From Polyangiaceae bacterium (GTDB lineage Bacteria > Myxococcota_A > Polyangia > Polyangiales > Polyangiaceae), in assembly GCA_025936045.1 (NCBI GenBank), contig JAICUB010000026.1, forward strand, positions 29,719 to 93,718: a DNA stretch of 64,000 bases, given 5' to 3'. Below the pieces are notes generated by a model, which had not been told where the DNA came from, searched no databases, and saw nothing but the letters and a program-made list of their open reading frames with translations. A program made the position numbers and the translations under genes. Shown here in pieces: positions 7,579 through 17,763 of the stretch (position 1 is the first letter of the stretch; each line of letters begins with the position of its first letter).

Positions 7579-9219
7579 GTGGCTCGAGGGTCAGTCTTCA
7601 CCTTTTCGTCGCTTGCGCTGCTCGGCTTCGTGATCGCGTTGCCGCTCGGCTGCGGCTCGAGTCACGACGATTACTTCGGCAACGCGAACGGCGCGGGCAG
7701 CGGCTCCGCGACGGCAGGCAAAGGCGGCTCCGCGAACACGGGCGGCACGCTCGCGGGGGGAACCGGCGGAGCCGTGAGCGCGGGTGGCTCGAGCACCGGC
7801 GGTTCGACGGGCGGCAGCGGCGCGATGTCCGGCGCGACGAACGGCGGCGATTCGAGCTGCCTCGGCGGATTCGTATGCGGTGACGCGTGCGTCGACACGC
7901 AGACGAGCGACACGAACTGCGGAAGCTGCGGCGCCACGTGCCCCGCCCGCGCGAGTTGCACCAAGGGCGAATGCGAGTGCGACGACGCTCAGTCCATTTG
8001 CGACGGGCACTGCGTCGACACGAGCTCGAACCTGTCAAACTGTGGCTGGTGCGGCAACGTTTGCGCGCCGCGCGCCGACTGCGACAACGGCCAGTGCGTG
8101 TGCCCGGATCAGCAGACGCTCTGCACCGATCAGTGCGTCGATACCCTGACGGACCCGGCGAACTGCAACGCCTGCGGCAAGGCGTGCCCGGATACGGCGA
8201 GCTGTGACGGCGGCAAATGCATCTGTCCGGACGAGCAGACGCTCTGCACCGACAAGTGCGTCGATACGGACACCGACGGCGACAACTGCGGCGCCTGCGG
8301 CAAGCCGTGCATCGGCGGCACCTGCACGGGCGGCAGCTGCGTGTGCCCGAAGGGCAAGACGAACTGCGACGGTACGTGCGCGGATCTGACGACGGACAAG
8401 GCGCATTGCGGCAGTTGCGGCGTCGCGTGCAGCGACGCGGAGATCTGCGGCACGGTCGAGCAAGGGACGGGCGGAGCGCCCGGGGCCGCCGGCGCGGGCG
8501 GCGCGCCCGACGAGACGAACGTGACGCACGAGTGCGTGTGCCCGACCGACCGCGCCGACTGCAGCGGCGTGTGCGCCGATCTCACGAGCGACGCGGCGCA
8601 TTGCGGCTCGTGCGACATCGCGTGTCCCGGCGACAAGATCTGCACGGCCTCGGACTGCGTGTGCACGCCGGGCACCGCCGATTGCGGCGGCGGCACCTGC
8701 GCGAACCTCGCGACCGACAAGGAGCACTGCGGCGACTGCGACACGGCCTGCTCCAGCAATCAAATCTGCAAGAACAAGAATTGCGGCTGCGCCGCCGGCC
8801 TCTCGCTCTGCGGTGACACCTGCGTCGATTTGCAGAACGACCACGACAATTGCCGCGACTGCGGCAAGACCTGTGACAGCACTCAAGTCTGCTCCGGCGG
8901 GCAATGCTTGCGCTCGCCGTGTGATCAGATTTGTAACTCGTTCGAGCAGGTGCCGCTCGGGGACGACGGCTTCCGCGAGGACCCGCTCGGCACGTCGGGG
9001 CACTGTTTCGAGGTCAACGACTACGATCCGACGGAGACGACCCGTCGTATCGTGTGCTGGAATTTCCAGAACGGCCGCTCGCTCAAGGTGAACGGCACGT
9101 CGGTCTCGTGTCTCACGGGCGCGGGCGTCGCGCTCGGCGATCCGCGCGCGGGCGGTTACTGCGTGCAGGTCGGCGCCGGCCAGGCGAGTTACGCCGGAAT
9201 ATTACTGCCAACCAAGTAG
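7579..9219 (+). CDS. Cysteine-repeat surface lipoprotein
   Basis: A protein of 546 residues with a GTG start, a signal sequence ending in LPLGC (lipid-anchor cysteine about residue 25) and a Gly/Ser/Thr-rich linker to about residue 92. It then has roughly nine tandem units of 30-45 residues with the pattern CVDT...NCGACGKxC...C..GxCxCP and QTLCTDxCVD. The last 100 residues are non-repetitive, with their own cysteines. The repeats resemble the cysteine-rich surface proteins common in myxobacteria and should form many short disulfide-bonded modules. I infer an extracellular, outer-membrane-anchored role in adhesion or matrix contact. The periplasmic/outer-surface location is supported only by the signal and the cysteine content. 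Confidence 0.85.
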   Translation: MARGSVFTFSSLALLGFVIALPLGCGSSHDDYFGNANGAGSGSATAGKGGSANTGGTLAGGTGGAVSAGGSSTGGSTGGSGAMSGATNGGDSSCLGGFVCGDACVDTQTSDTNCGSCGATCPARASCTKGECECDDAQSICDGHCVDTSSNLSNCGWCGNVCAPRADCDNGQCVCPDQQTLCTDQCVDTLTDPANCNACGKACPDTASCDGGKCICPDEQTLCTDKCVDTDTDGDNCGACGKPCIGGTCTGGSCVCPKGKTNCDGTCADLTTDKAHCGSCGVACSDAEICGTVEQGTGGAPGAAGAGGAPDETNVTHECVCPTDRADCSGVCADLTSDAAHCGSCDIACPGDKICTASDCVCTPGTADCGGGTCANLATDKEHCGDCDTACSSNQICKNKNCGCAAGLSLCGDTCVDLQNDHDNCRDCGKTCDSTQVCSGGQCLRSPCDQICNSFEQVPLGDDGFREDPLGTSGHCFEVNDYDPTETTRRIVCWNFQNGRSLKVNGTSVSCLTGAGVALGDPRAGGYCVQVGAGQASYAGILLPTK

Positions 9220-9275
9220 GCGGCGGCTCGCGCTTGCTCGGCGCACGGCGCCACGGCAGGCTTGGTTCGGGTCGC

Positions 9276-10331
9276 GTGGTGAGATTCTGTTTGTGTGCTG
9301 CGCTCGTCGTTGCGTGCGGCGGCCGTTCGACGACCAACCTCGAGAACGGCGACGGCGCGAGCGCGCGTGGCGGTTCGCTGAGCACGGGCGGCAGCGGCGG
9401 CACGACGAAGGGCACGGGCGGCGACGACTTCGACGGTGGAACCGGCGGGCTGAGCTCCGGCGTGACCGGTGGCTCGGGTGGAACGAAGGGCAGCTGCTAT
9501 TACGCGGGCACGTACTACGCATACGGGGACACGTATGCAGCGGGCGACGGCTGCAACTACTGCACTTGCACGAGCACCGGCTCGGACTGCGGAAGCAGCC
9601 CGTGCGGCGGAGTCAGCACGGCCACCGGCGGTACCGCGGGCTCCAGCTCGGACTGCGTCCACGACGGCGTATCTCACATGGTCGGCGACGCGTGGGTCGA
9701 GGACGATTGTACGCATTGCGCGTGCACGACCTCGGGCGTCGCTTGCTCGACCGAGGACTGCGGCTCGCTCGCGAGCTGCAGCGACATTCTGAAGCAATGG
9801 AACGCGGCGTATAACGCAGCCGCGAAATGCACGCCCGGTCCCGGTGCTTGCAACGCTCTCGTAACGAACCCCCAATGCCGCTGTCAGAGCTACGTCTCGA
9901 CTTCGGTCGAGCTCGATCCGCTCCTTTGGTCTTGGGACAATCAGCTCTGCTCGCAGAACTTTTTTTCCTGCCCGCTCTGCCCTCCGCTCGGCATGTATCA
10001 CTACTGCGACGACAGCGGTCAATGCGTGAGCTCCGACGCGCCCGAGGCCGGGGGTGCAGGCGGAATGGGCGGGAGCGGCGGCGCCACGGGACTCGCCGGC
10101 ATGGCAGGGTTCTCGACGGGCGGACTCGCGGGCGCAGGCGGCGTCGCGACGGGTGGGCTCGGTGGAGCGGGCGGCGCCGCGACGGGTGGGCTCAGTGGAG
10201 CGGCCGGCGTCACGACAGGCGGGCTCGGTGGAGCGGACGGCGCCGCGACGGGCGGACTCGCGGGTGCGAGCGGCGGCTTGGCAGGCAGCCTCGCCGCCGG
10301 CGCCGGCGGCAGCGCCGGCGCGACACCCTGA
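9276..10331 (+). CDS. Lipoprotein with von Willebrand C-like cysteine modules and Gly/Ala-rich tail
   Basis: About 351 residues from GTG 9276 (GTG 9279 is equally possible). The short signal peptide ends LVVACGG, a lipobox with the cysteine near residue 14. Two modules with the pattern CYYAGTYYAYGDTY...C.YCTCT and CVHDGVSHMVGDAWVEDDCTHCACT resemble von Willebrand type C repeats. A further cysteine-rich domain follows, then a tail of about 90 residues made of GG(L/A)xGAxGxxTGG repeats. The open frame runs further upstream only through the preceding gene. It starts 56 bases after the cysteine-repeat lipoprotein and is probably co-transcribed. Its 3' end faces that of ftsZ with a gap of only 12 bases. 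Confidence 0.8.
   Translation: MVRFCLCAALVVACGGRSTTNLENGDGASARGGSLSTGGSGGTTKGTGGDDFDGGTGGLSSGVTGGSGGTKGSCYYAGTYYAYGDTYAAGDGCNYCTCTSTGSDCGSSPCGGVSTATGGTAGSSSDCVHDGVSHMVGDAWVEDDCTHCACTTSGVACSTEDCGSLASCSDILKQWNAAYNAAAKCTPGPGACNALVTNPQCRCQSYVSTSVELDPLLWSWDNQLCSQNFFSCPLCPPLGMYHYCDDSGQCVSSDAPEAGGAGGMGGSGGATGLAGMAGFSTGGLAGAGGVATGGLGGAGGAATGGLSGAAGVTTGGLGGADGAATGGLAGASGGLAGSLAAGAGGSAGATP
10120..10290 (+). repeat. Imperfect in-frame 36-bp repeats coding a Gly/Ala/Thr-rich tail
   Basis: About four imperfect copies of a 36-base unit encode GGLxGAxGxxTGG-like segments at the C-terminus of the lipoprotein. The units are multiples of three, so copy-number change would lengthen the tail without a frameshift. 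Confidence 0.6.
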
Positions 10332-10343
10332 ACCCGACGCCCG

Positions 10344-11585
10344 TCAGCCGCCCTGACGTCGCTGGAACGCCGGGACGTCCCATTCGGCGTCAGCGTCGAG
10401 CGCGGACGGGAAGCTGATGCGATCGCGGAGAACCGGCAGGCCCATCTGGCCTTCGCGAGCCGCCGCGGCAAAGGCAGGAGCGGCGGGGCGGCGCGTCGAG
10501 AGAGCCGGTACCGGCTCGCGCGACGACGGCGCCGCGGAGCGGGGCGCGAGGCTTTCCCGCAGGGAGACGGTGCTACGGCGTGCTTCGCGCGCAACCTCGA
10601 CCGGAAGCTCTTCCTCCGCGGAGTTGAAGCCGGTCGCGATGACCGTCACCTTGAGCGCTTCACCCATGCTCTCGTCGATGCTCGCGCCGAAGATGATGTT
10701 GGCGTCGTCGTGCGCCTGCTCCTGCACGAGCGACGCGGCTTCCTGGATCTCTTTCATCTTCATGTCGTGGCCGCCGACGACGTTGATGAGCACGCCCGTC
10801 GCACCCTGCACCGAGATGTCGTCGAGCAGCGGCGAGTGAATCGCCTGCTCCGCCGCGAGGCGCGCGCGGCCTTCGCCCTTGGCGCAGCCGGTGCCCATGA
10901 GCGCGCGGCCGTTGCCGGACATCACCGTGCGCACGTCGGCGAAATCGACGTTGACGATGCCGTCGAGCGTGATGAGGTCGCTGATGCCCTTGACGGCCTG
11001 GAACAGGACCTCGTCCGCCTTGCGGAACGCCTCTACGAACGTGAGCTCGTCGTCGGCGATGCTCATGAGCTTCTCGTTCGGAATCGTGATCAGCGTGTCC
11101 ACGTGCTCCGTGAGCGCCTGGATGCCGGCCTCCGCGCGGCGCGCGCGCATTTTGCCCTCGAACACGAAGGGCTTCGTGACGACGCCGACCGTCAGAGCGC
11201 CGGCTTCACGGGCCAGCTGCGCGACGATCGGGGCTGCGCCCGTGCCCGTGCCGCCGCCCATGCCGGCCGTGACGAACACCATGTCGGCGCCCTGGACGAT
11301 TTCCTTCAGCCGATTCACGTCCTCGAGCGCCGCCTTGCGACCACGCTCCGGATCGGCGCCGGCGCCGAGGCCGCGCGTCACGTTCTGCCCGATGGCGATC
11401 TTCTCGGCGGCGGCGTTCGAGCCGAGCGCCTGCGCGTCCGTGTTGACGGTGACGAACTCGACGCCCTCGAGTCCGAAGTGAATCATCGTGTTGATGGCGT
11501 TCCCCCCCGAGCCACCGACACCGATCACCTTGATTCGCGCGTTGTAGGTCCGCGATTCCTCTGCGAATTCGATTGAAAAGCTCAT
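10344..11585 (-). CDS. ftsZ: Cell division protein FtsZ
   Basis: The tubulin-like GTPase that forms the division ring, 413 residues. The N-terminal VIGVGGSGGNAINTM and the tubulin signature GGGTGTGAAP bind GTP. A basic, Ala/Pro-rich linker (about 315-395) leads to the C-terminal peptide EWDVPAFQRRQ, which is the binding site for FtsA and other partners. It is the last gene of the dcw cluster, 46 bases after ftsA. Residue content and length are normal. Confidence 0.98.
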   Translation of the reverse strand: MSFSIEFAEESRTYNARIKVIGVGGSGGNAINTMIHFGLEGVEFVTVNTDAQALGSNAAAEKIAIGQNVTRGLGAGADPERGRKAALEDVNRLKEIVQGADMVFVTAGMGGGTGTGAAPIVAQLAREAGALTVGVVTKPFVFEGKMRARRAEAGIQALTEHVDTLITIPNEKLMSIADDELTFVEAFRKADEVLFQAVKGISDLITLDGIVNVDFADVRTVMSGNGRALMGTGCAKGEGRARLAAEQAIHSPLLDDISVQGATGVLINVVGGHDMKMKEIQEAASLVQEQAHDDANIIFGASIDESMGEALKVTVIATGFNSAEEELPVEVAREARRSTVSLRESLAPRSAAPSSREPVPALSTRRPAAPAFAAAAREGQMGLPVLRDRISFPSALDADAEWDVPAFQRRQGG

Positions 11586-11631
11586 CGTCTTGCCTCTTCG
11601 TCAGTCGCTCTGTCGCTCGGGGCTTGCCGCC

Positions 11632-12954
11632 TTAGAACGCGGCGCGGACCCACTCCCAAATCTTCGTACCCTTGGTGCCCGCGGGGATTTCCATCACCTG
11701 CTTCGCGGACTCCGAACCGTGGCGTTCCTCGCGCGCGTGCGCGGCATACTCGTTGAGCTGGGTAGCGCCGTAGCGCACGAGTCCCACGCCCGTCGCGTAT
11801 TGCGGCCCCTGCACGAGCTGGAAGATGCCCTTCACGCCCACGGGGAAGCCGAGCCGCACCGGCATGCCGAGGATCTCTTGCGCGCACTCGACCATGCCTT
11901 CCATCAGCGCAGCGCCTCCGGTCAGCACGCAACCCGAGCTCACCTGCTCGAGCAGCCCCGTCTCTTCGATCCGGCGGCGGGCCTCGCCGAAAATTTCCTC
12001 GACGCGCGGCTCGATGATGTCGGAGAGCAAGCGGCGCGCGACCCGGCGCGGCGCGTGCCCCCCCACGCCCGGCACCTCGATTTCCTCCTCGTCCGCGATC
12101 ATCCGGCCGAGCGCACAACCGTAGTTGCGCTTGAGGCGTTCGGCCTCGGCGACCGGCGTGCGCAGGCCCGCGGCGACGTCGAGCGTGATATTGTTGCCGC
12201 CCGCAGGGATGACGCTCGTGTGCGCGATGCCGCCGTCGGCGAAGAGCAAGAGATCCGTCGTGCCGCCGCCCACGTCGATCACGGCGACGCCGATCTCCTT
12301 CTCGTCCTCGGAGAGAACCGCGTCGGCGCTCGCGAGCGGCTCGAGCACGATGTCGGCCACCTCGAGCTCGCAGCGCTCCACGCAGCGGACGACGTTCTGA
12401 ATGCACGAGGTGGCGGCCGTCACTAGGTTCACGCGCACCTGCAGGCGCACCCCGCTCATGCCGATCGGGTCGTGAATACCGTCCTGGTTGTCGACCACGT
12501 ACTCGCGCGGGAGAGCGTGGAGGATCATGCGGTCGGCGTCGACCGGAATGGCGCGCGCGCCCTCGAGCACGCGCTCGAGATCCGCCCGCGTCACCTCACG
12601 GCCCGAGATGGCGCACACGCCGTCCGACACGTGGCAGCGGATGTGGCTCCCCGCCACGCCCACGTACACCGTGTCGATCTCGACACCCGCCATCGTCTGC
12701 GCGGCATCGACGGCTTCCCGGATGCTGCGGACGGTTTGGTCGATGTTGCTGACGACGCCCTTGCGCAGACCGCGGCAAGGCACGTTGCCAACCCCGAGAA
12801 TGGTAATGCCGTCGGCGTCGACCTCGCCCACCACGGCCGAGACCTTGGTGGTCCCGAGGTCGAGACCCACGACGATCCCGCTCTGTGTCGGGTGGTTTTT
12901 CATGTCCATGCGTTCCATCGTGGCTGCTCTTCGAGACTCGACGGACGCTGCCAT
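11632..12954 (-). CDS. ftsA: Cell division protein FtsA
   Basis: The actin-like membrane tether for FtsZ, 440 residues from the longest start. GIVVGLDLGTTKVSAVVGE is the phosphate-1 motif and IDVGGGTTDL the phosphate-2 motif. The C-terminus IWEWVRAAF is the usual amphipathic membrane-targeting helix. In-frame ATGs at 12918, 12909 and 12903 are alternative starts; one of these is likely, because the actin fold begins only at about residue 25. It lies between ftsQ and ftsZ as in other bacteria. Confidence 0.96.
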   Translation of the reverse strand: MAASVESRRAATMERMDMKNHPTQSGIVVGLDLGTTKVSAVVGEVDADGITILGVGNVPCRGLRKGVVSNIDQTVRSIREAVDAAQTMAGVEIDTVYVGVAGSHIRCHVSDGVCAISGREVTRADLERVLEGARAIPVDADRMILHALPREYVVDNQDGIHDPIGMSGVRLQVRVNLVTAATSCIQNVVRCVERCELEVADIVLEPLASADAVLSEDEKEIGVAVIDVGGGTTDLLLFADGGIAHTSVIPAGGNNITLDVAAGLRTPVAEAERLKRNYGCALGRMIADEEEIEVPGVGGHAPRRVARRLLSDIIEPRVEEIFGEARRRIEETGLLEQVSSGCVLTGGAALMEGMVECAQEILGMPVRLGFPVGVKGIFQLVQGPQYATGVGLVRYGATQLNEYAAHAREERHGSESAKQVMEIPAGTKGTKIWEWVRAAF

Positions 12955-13009
12955 GCTGGCTCGCGCGGGGCCAAGTTTGCGCGCGTCGTAAATCGAGCAG
13001 CGGGGCGCC

Positions 13010-13912
13010 TCATCGCATCCTCACGACCACGCGCTCGGGGTGCGCTTCGTTGTCGAGGAACACGAGGCCCGGAGTGCGACCTTTCGCCGCGAGCTCGCCT
13101 ACCACTTCGGCGGCCATCGCGAGCTTGCGCGCGAACGGTGCGCGGCCGAGCTCGAGCGCGATGCCCTGCCGTCCGACCGTCAACACCGTGTAGCCGGACG
13201 CCGCGAGGTTCACCTCCTCGGCCGAATGCACCTTCGCCATACCGAGCCGCTCGTATTGGCGGATGAGGTCCACGCCGGACCGCAGGCGTTCCTCCGAACC
13301 CACGCGATCGCGCGCCCAATCGCCGGCCGAGACCCCGGTGAGGATCGGTAGGTCGTTGGGATCCTCGGGGCTCACCTCCTTGAACGGCTCACCGTCCGGG
13401 GTGACGAGAAATGGCCGGTCACCGAGCACGGCGACGGCCACGGCCTCGCGCTCGGTGATTTCGATCCGCAGCGTGTTCGGAAGCTTGCGCAGCACGTGCG
13501 CCGAGCTCACCCAAGGGTCGCGCAGGAGCTTTTCCTCGGCGCCACGCGTGTCGAAGGCGAACAGGTTCTTGCCGAGCTCGACGCCGGCGAGCGCTCTCAC
13601 TTCCTCGGGTGAGAGGCGCTTGGCGCCCTGGAGGTCGATGTCCCGGACGCCGAAGCGCGTGGTCGTGAGCGCGTAGCGATGCAGGCTGTACGCGACCGCC
13701 GAAGACGCTGCGACCACGACGGCGAGCCCGACCAAGACCTTCGCTCCCGCAAAGAGCCGCTCACCGATGCCCGCCGCAGCGTTCGGAGGGGGAGTGCCGC
13801 GGACGGCACGCCGGGGGCCGGCCTTGGCCGGCGGCGGACTTTCACCGAGCGCGCCGTCTTCGCTGGGAGCGGAGACGGCGGCACCGTGCAGGCTTCTGCT
13901 GCGCGCCCTCAT
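13010..13912 (-). CDS. ftsQ: Cell division protein FtsQ (POTRA domain)
   Basis: A bitopic inner-membrane protein of 300 residues. A cytoplasmic N-terminus rich in Arg and Pro is followed by a membrane helix at about 55-78, a POTRA domain beginning [17 protein letters not shown], and the FtsQ beta domain with [19 protein letters not shown]. It links FtsL/FtsB to the divisome. The start overlaps the end of murC by four bases. The genes murB and ddl, which usually lie between murC and ftsQ, are not present. Confidence 0.93.
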   Translation of the reverse strand: MRARSRSLHGAAVSAPSEDGALGESPPPAKAGPRRAVRGTPPPNAAAGIGERLFAGAKVLVGLAVVVAASSAVAYSLHRYALTTTRFGVRDIDLQGAKRLSPEEVRALAGVELGKNLFAFDTRGAEEKLLRDPWVSSAHVLRKLPNTLRIEITEREAVAVAVLGDRPFLVTPDGEPFKEVSPEDPNDLPILTGVSAGDWARDRVGSEERLRSGVDLIRQYERLGMAKVHSAEEVNLAASGYTVLTVGRQGIALELGRAPFARKLAMAAEVVGELAAKGRTPGLVFLDNEAHPERVVVRMR

Positions 13913-15306
13913 GCGGGACCTCGTTGGCTAGCGCGAGCCTCGAGCTCGGTCGCGATGGCGGGCAAGATCTTGTTGATGTCGCCGGCACCGAGCGCGATGA
14001 CGACGTCGCCCGGTTCCGCGATACGCGCGATCTCGCCGGGTAGCGCCGCGCGGTCCGTGACGTGCCTCACCGCGTGATGGCCGTGCTCGGCGATGCCGCG
14101 CGCGAGCCGCTCCGCGCTGACGCCGGGGATGGGCTTTTCGCCGGCCGCGTAGATATCGACCAAAAATAGCGTATCGGCGTTGTTGAACGCGCGCGTGAAC
14201 TCGTCGAACAAGAGCTCCGTGCGCGAATAGCGGTGGGGCTGAAACGCCACGATCACGCGGCCCGGATAGGCGCCGCGCGCGGCCGCGAGCGTCGCCTGCA
14301 CCTCGGCGGGATGGTGACCGTAATCGTCGACCAGAGCCACCCCGGAGACTTCGGCGACGATCGTGAAGCGGCGTGCAACGCCGTTGAACGACGCGAGCGC
14401 CTGCTTGGTCACGTCGAGCGGCACCTCGAGCTCGTCGGCGACGGCGATGGCCGCCAGCGTGTTGAGCACGTTGTGCCGGCCCGGCATGCGCAGCGTGAAC
14501 TCGCCGAGCGGCTCGTTTCGCCGGTAGGCGACGAAGTTCGAATTCAGCCCCTTCATTTCGATGGCGCGCGCGTGATAATCGGCCTGCGGCGAGAGACCGT
14601 ACGTCACGTGCCGCCGCTTCATGCGCGGCAGCAGCTCTTGCACGTGGGGGTGATCGAGGCAGAGCACGGCCAAGCCGTAAAAAGGCACCTTTTCCGTGAA
14701 TTGCACGAAGGCCTCCTTGAGCGCCTCGTGCGTGCCGTAAAAGTCGAGGTGCTCGGGGTCGATGTTGGTGACGACCGCGATCGTCGGCGTGAGCCGCAGG
14801 AACGAGCCGTCGCTTTCGTCCGCCTCGGCGACGAGCAGGTCGCCGGCACCGAGCCGCGCGTTGCTGCCGAGCGCCGCCATGCGTCCGCCCACGACGACCG
14901 TAGGATCCAAACCGGCGGCGCGCAGGATCGTCGCGACGAGCGACGTCGTGGTGGTCTTGCCGTGCGAGCCGGCGATGGCGACGCCGTACTTCACGCGCAT
15001 GAGCTCGGCGAGCATCTCCGCCCGCGAGATGATGGGGACCCCGTTTGCGCGCGCTTCTACGATTTCTGGGTTTTGGGGGTCGATGGCGCTCGAATAGACG
15101 ATGACGTCGGCGCGCCGGACGTTCTCGGCGCGGTGACCCACGTCGATGCGCACCCCGAGCCGCGCGAGGGCACGCGTGTTTTCGCCTTCGCGCAGATCGG
15201 AGCCGGACACGTCGAACTCGAGCGTGCGCAGGATCTCCGCGAGGCCGCTCATGCCGATGCCGCCGACGCCGATGAAGTGCACGTGACGCACGCGACCGCG
15301 GAACAT
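13909..15306 (-). CDS. murC: UDP-N-acetylmuramate--L-alanine ligase MurC
   Basis: A cytoplasmic Mur ligase of 465 residues that adds L-alanine to UDP-MurNAc. [17 protein letters not shown] at the N-terminus and the ATP loop [11 protein letters not shown] are diagnostic, with a later [10 protein letters not shown] motif. ATG 15306 is the natural start because it places the UDP-binding motif at residue 10; the open frame extends upstream only through murG. It is separated from the murG stop by two bases. Confidence 0.97.
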   Translation of the reverse strand: MFRGRVRHVHFIGVGGIGMSGLAEILRTLEFDVSGSDLREGENTRALARLGVRIDVGHRAENVRRADVIVYSSAIDPQNPEIVEARANGVPIISRAEMLAELMRVKYGVAIAGSHGKTTTTSLVATILRAAGLDPTVVVGGRMAALGSNARLGAGDLLVAEADESDGSFLRLTPTIAVVTNIDPEHLDFYGTHEALKEAFVQFTEKVPFYGLAVLCLDHPHVQELLPRMKRRHVTYGLSPQADYHARAIEMKGLNSNFVAYRRNEPLGEFTLRMPGRHNVLNTLAAIAVADELEVPLDVTKQALASFNGVARRFTIVAEVSGVALVDDYGHHPAEVQATLAAARGAYPGRVIVAFQPHRYSRTELLFDEFTRAFNNADTLFLVDIYAAGEKPIPGVSAERLARGIAEHGHHAVRHVTDRAALPGEIARIAEPGDVVIALGAGDINKILPAIATELEARASQRGPA

Positions 15307-15308
15307 GC

Positions 15309-16550
15309 TTAGGCGACCCCTTCTTGGGGGCAGCCGGGAACGCCGCGCTCCTCGGGGGCGGGGCCGTGCCCCGCCGGCGGCTTCAGGAACAGCGAGTGGC
15401 GCGGGTTCGAGGCGCTCGACTCGTTTTCCGTGCGATGGCGTTCTTCGCTCGACAATCCGGCGAGCTTCAGGAGATCGAGCGCGACCGAGCGGGCTGCGTC
15501 GGGCTTGCCGAAGTCGCGCGCGGCGGCGGCCATGCGTGCGAGGCGGGCACGGTCCGCGGCGAGGGCCGCGATTTCGTGCGCGAGGCGCTCGGGCGTCGCT
15601 TCCGTGTGCGTGAGGCTCACGGCGCCGCCCGCCTGCACGAGCGCCTCGGCGTTCACGCGCTGGTGGTCGCCCGCAGCGAACGGATACGGCACGAGCAGCC
15701 CGGGGCGTCCGACGGCGCACATTTCACCGAGCGCGCCCGCACCCGAGCGCCCGACCACGAGATCCGCCCGGGCGAGCGCCGCCGGCATGTCGTCGATGAA
15801 GGGGACGACGCGTGCCATTTGCGCGAGCCCGAGCTCGGCATAGAGGGAGCGCACCGCTTCGGCGTGCGCGGGGCCGCACTGATGGACGACCGAGAGCGCG
15901 GCACCGAGCTTCGCCGCGGCGCGCGGCACGGCTTCGTTCAGCGCCTTGGCGCCCTGACTCCCGCCGAGCACGAGCACGCGCAGAGCGTCCGAGCCGGCGT
16001 CGTTCGGCGGCGGATACGGAACCGGGCCAAACCCCGGCCGAAGCGGCACGCCCGCGCGCAGCACGCGCCCGCCGCGGAAGTGGCGCTCCGCCTCCGCGAA
16101 AGCCACGTAACCACGCCCGGCGAGCGGCGCGACGAGCCGGTTCGCGAGCCCCATCACACTGTTCGGCTCGAGAAGCGCGAGCGGGACGCCGAGCGTCAAG
16201 GCCGCGAGCGACACGGGACCCGCCGCGTACCCGCCGACCGAGAGCACGGCCGCGGGATTCAGGCGCTTCACGAGCGCGCGCGCTACCGGCAAGGCGCGCG
16301 CCGCCTGCGCGACACCCCGAAAGAATCCAGCCGCTCCGCCGCCCCGCAACGGCAAGACGCGCATGAGCTCGAGCTCGTAGCCGCGGGCGCGTACGGTTTT
16401 GGCCTCGAGCCCGCGCTCGGTGCCGACGAAGACGAGTCGCACGTCCGGCGCGAGCTCACGCACGACCTCGGCGACGGCGACGATCGGGAAGACGTGTCCC
16501 CCCGTGCCGCCACCGGCGAAAACGAGCGTACGCGAGGCCGCGCGCGTCAT
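15309..16550 (-). CDS. murG: UDP-GlcNAc:lipid I transferase MurG
   Basis: A GT-B glycosyltransferase that makes lipid II at the inner face of the membrane, 413 residues. [12 protein letters not shown] binds the donor, and [26 protein letters not shown] is the C-terminal nucleotide-binding signature. About 40 extra residues rich in Glu, Pro and Ser follow the expected C-terminus, so it is longer than the usual 350-370. ATG 16550 overlaps the ftsW stop. Confidence 0.96.
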   Translation of the reverse strand: MTRAASRTLVFAGGGTGGHVFPIVAVAEVVRELAPDVRLVFVGTERGLEAKTVRARGYELELMRVLPLRGGGAAGFFRGVAQAARALPVARALVKRLNPAAVLSVGGYAAGPVSLAALTLGVPLALLEPNSVMGLANRLVAPLAGRGYVAFAEAERHFRGGRVLRAGVPLRPGFGPVPYPPPNDAGSDALRVLVLGGSQGAKALNEAVPRAAAKLGAALSVVHQCGPAHAEAVRSLYAELGLAQMARVVPFIDDMPAALARADLVVGRSGAGALGEMCAVGRPGLLVPYPFAAGDHQRVNAEALVQAGGAVSLTHTEATPERLAHEIAALAADRARLARMAAAARDFGKPDAARSVALDLLKLAGLSSEERHRTENESSASNPRHSLFLKPPAGHGPAPEERGVPGCPQEGVA

Positions 16551-17761
16551 CCCGCCGTGCCCTCCCCCGCCTGCGTGACGAGCATCGCGCTCGCTTCCGG
16601 GTCCGGTCCGGAAAGCTCGCTGAAGATTCGCGTGTTGCGCGGCTTGGTGCCGCGCGAAACGGCGAGCAGGACGCCCAGTGCCGCGGAATTCACGAGCAGG
16701 GACGACCCGCCATAGCTCACGAACGGCAAGGTGAGGCCCTTCGTCGGGAGCATCGCCATGGCCACGGCGAGGTTCACGAGCGCCTGCACCCCGAACAGCA
16801 CGGAAATGCCGAACGCGATGTAGGAGCCGTATTCGTCTTCCGCGTAAAGCGCCGCGCGAATCCCGCGCGCGACGATCAGCGCGTACGCGGCGCACAGGAC
16901 GAGAATCCCGATGAAGCCGAGCTCTTCGCCGATGATCGCCGAGATGAAGTCGGTGTGCGCCTCCGGCAGGTACAGCACTTGGAGTCCTTTGCCGAGGCCG
17001 AGCCCGGTCACCTCACCCGACCCGAAGCTCATGACGGACTGAAACGGCTGGTAGGCGAGGTCCTGCCGATGCTCGGCCATGTTGAACCAGGCGAGCATGC
17101 GTTCCCAGCGATAGCTCGTGAAGCGCACCGCCCACGCCGCGAAGAGCGCGCCGAGCATGCCCGCGCCGAGCAAGTAACCGAGCCGCGCCCCTGCGACGAA
17201 GAGGAGCGCGAACGTGAGGAACAAGAGCACGACGGCGCCGCCGAAGTCGGGCTGTCGCAGGCAGAGCAACATCAAGAAGCCCGCCATCAAGAAGTGCGGC
17301 AGCATGCCGATCGAGAAGCTCTTCATCCGCTCGCGCTTCTTCTCGAGCGAATAGGCGAGCCAGAAGATGAGCCCGAGCTTCGCCATCTCGGACGGCTGGA
17401 CGTGAATCGGCCCGATCGCGAGCCAGCGCGCCGCGCCGCCGCCCGTGTGTCCGAAGCCGGTGACGCTCAGCACCATGAGCACGGTCACGAGGCCCAAGAT
17501 CGGGTACGTGAACGGCTTGATGCGGTGGTAGTCGAAGCGCGACACCAAAACCATCGTGACGAAGCCGAGCACCGCGTAAATCGTCTGGCGCACGAGAAAG
17601 TACTGGGGATCACGGAAGGTCGTGGTCGCCTCGACGACGCTCGACGTGTAGACCATCACGACGCCGAAGCCGAGCAGAGCGATGCCGGTCGCCGCGAGCA
17701 CGCTGTCGAGCGAGCCCGTGCGGCGGGCGGAAACCTGAGCGAGGGACGAGGAGAGCGCCAT
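16547..17761 (-). CDS. ftsW: SEDS-family peptidoglycan polymerase FtsW
   Basis: A polytopic membrane protein of 404 residues in the SEDS family, the septal peptidoglycan glycosyltransferase that works with FtsI. Motifs include HVQPSEMAKLGLI, AHTDFISAIIGEELGFIG and KGLTLPFVSYGGSSL. Its N-terminus begins only two bases after the mraY stop, which leaves no room for murD, the usual gene at this position. The start ATG 17761 was chosen because the family's first helix begins about 18 residues later. Confidence 0.96.
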   Translation of the reverse strand: MALSSSLAQVSARRTGSLDSVLAATGIALLGFGVVMVYTSSVVEATTTFRDPQYFLVRQTIYAVLGFVTMVLVSRFDYHRIKPFTYPILGLVTVLMVLSVTGFGHTGGGAARWLAIGPIHVQPSEMAKLGLIFWLAYSLEKKRERMKSFSIGMLPHFLMAGFLMLLCLRQPDFGGAVVLLFLTFALLFVAGARLGYLLGAGMLGALFAAWAVRFTSYRWERMLAWFNMAEHRQDLAYQPFQSVMSFGSGEVTGLGLGKGLQVLYLPEAHTDFISAIIGEELGFIGILVLCAAYALIVARGIRAALYAEDEYGSYIAFGISVLFGVQALVNLAVAMAMLPTKGLTLPFVSYGGSSLLVNSAALGVLLAVSRGTKPRNTRIFSELSGPDPEASAMLVTQAGEGTAG

Positions 17762-17763
17762 GG

